DNA from: Aminidesulfovibrio sp040307135
GTDB taxonomy: Bacteria; Desulfobacterota; Desulfovibrionia; Desulfovibrionales; Desulfovibrionaceae
Direction: 5' to 3'
Assembly: GCA_040307135.1 (NCBI GenBank)
Contig: JAWRKD010000056.1
Span: 1-33,094, forward strand
Length of the DNA stretch: 33,094 nucleotides
The notes beneath the pieces were generated by a model. It was not told the DNA's origin. It made no database searches and saw only the letters and a list, made by a program, of their open reading frames with translations. A program made the position numbers and the translations under genes. Shown piece after piece: positions 33,058-33,094 of the stretch; within the stretch, counting starts at the first letter, position 1, and each line of letters opens with the position of its first letter.

Positions 33058-33094
33058 AGTGCGTCTCCTTTCTTTGGAGGGGCGGGGGGGGGGG

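Overview
This GC-rich window looks like one whole contig from a motile, probably anaerobic Desulfovibrionaceae-like member of the Desulfobacterota. That placement is an inference from gene content, not a database match. It rests on a c-heme sensor kinase with an NtrC-type regulator, CheX, a HEAT-receiver fusion, a Cys-rich PAS kinase, a DUF1786 protein, a DUF554 protein and a long-form YeiH-type exporter. The left edge cuts into a 5S rRNA gene, as assemblies often do at rRNA repeats. The right edge ends in a run of G.

Layout, left to right. 1-160: the 3' end of 5S rRNA and two terminator-like hairpins. 182-2194 (+): a secreted M23-type protein and a radical SAM/SPASM protein. 2207-4891 (-): a Ca2+-type P-type ATPase. 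5030-6671 (-): a YeiH-type anion exporter with a 61-aa membrane protein, behind a strong sigma-70 promoter and a hairpin-rich leader of about 215 nt. 6979-9457 (-): an Old Yellow Enzyme domain fused to universal stress protein domains, followed by an SRPBCC protein. 9639-11517 (+): a Cys-rich PAS histidine kinase and a possible SLOG/Rossmann protein. 11587-15575 (-): csaA, then an NMT1/SsuA-type ABC importer (binding protein, permease, ATPase) and a DUF1786 ASKHA-like protein. 15671-16492 (+): a membrane-anchored lipase-like hydrolase.

16494-23214 (-) is the motility and signalling block. In transcription order it holds cheX, a HEAT-receiver protein, motA, motB, a PilZ protein and kup. The last four are packed tightly, and pilZ and kup overlap by 8 nt. 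This joins the flagellar stator, a c-di-GMP receptor and a K+ importer in one apparent transcription unit.

23382-27966 (+) is a transporter-rich operon: MFS, CNT/NupC-type nucleoside transporter, metallo-beta-lactamase-fold hydrolase and AEC carrier, then an unknown 127-aa protein. It meets a DUF554 membrane protein (-) with overlapping stop codons. A tRNA-Leu(CAA) with its own promoter and terminator follows. 28904-32720 (-) is a two-component system, a c-heme sensor kinase and a sigma-54 activator, preceded by a 70-aa unknown protein at the contig end.

Most of the window is ordinary chromosomal content. The most unusual points are the OYE-USP fusion, the structured leader before the YeiH-type exporter, the pilZ/kup overlap, the ABC-DUF1786 unit and two apparently leaderless genes.
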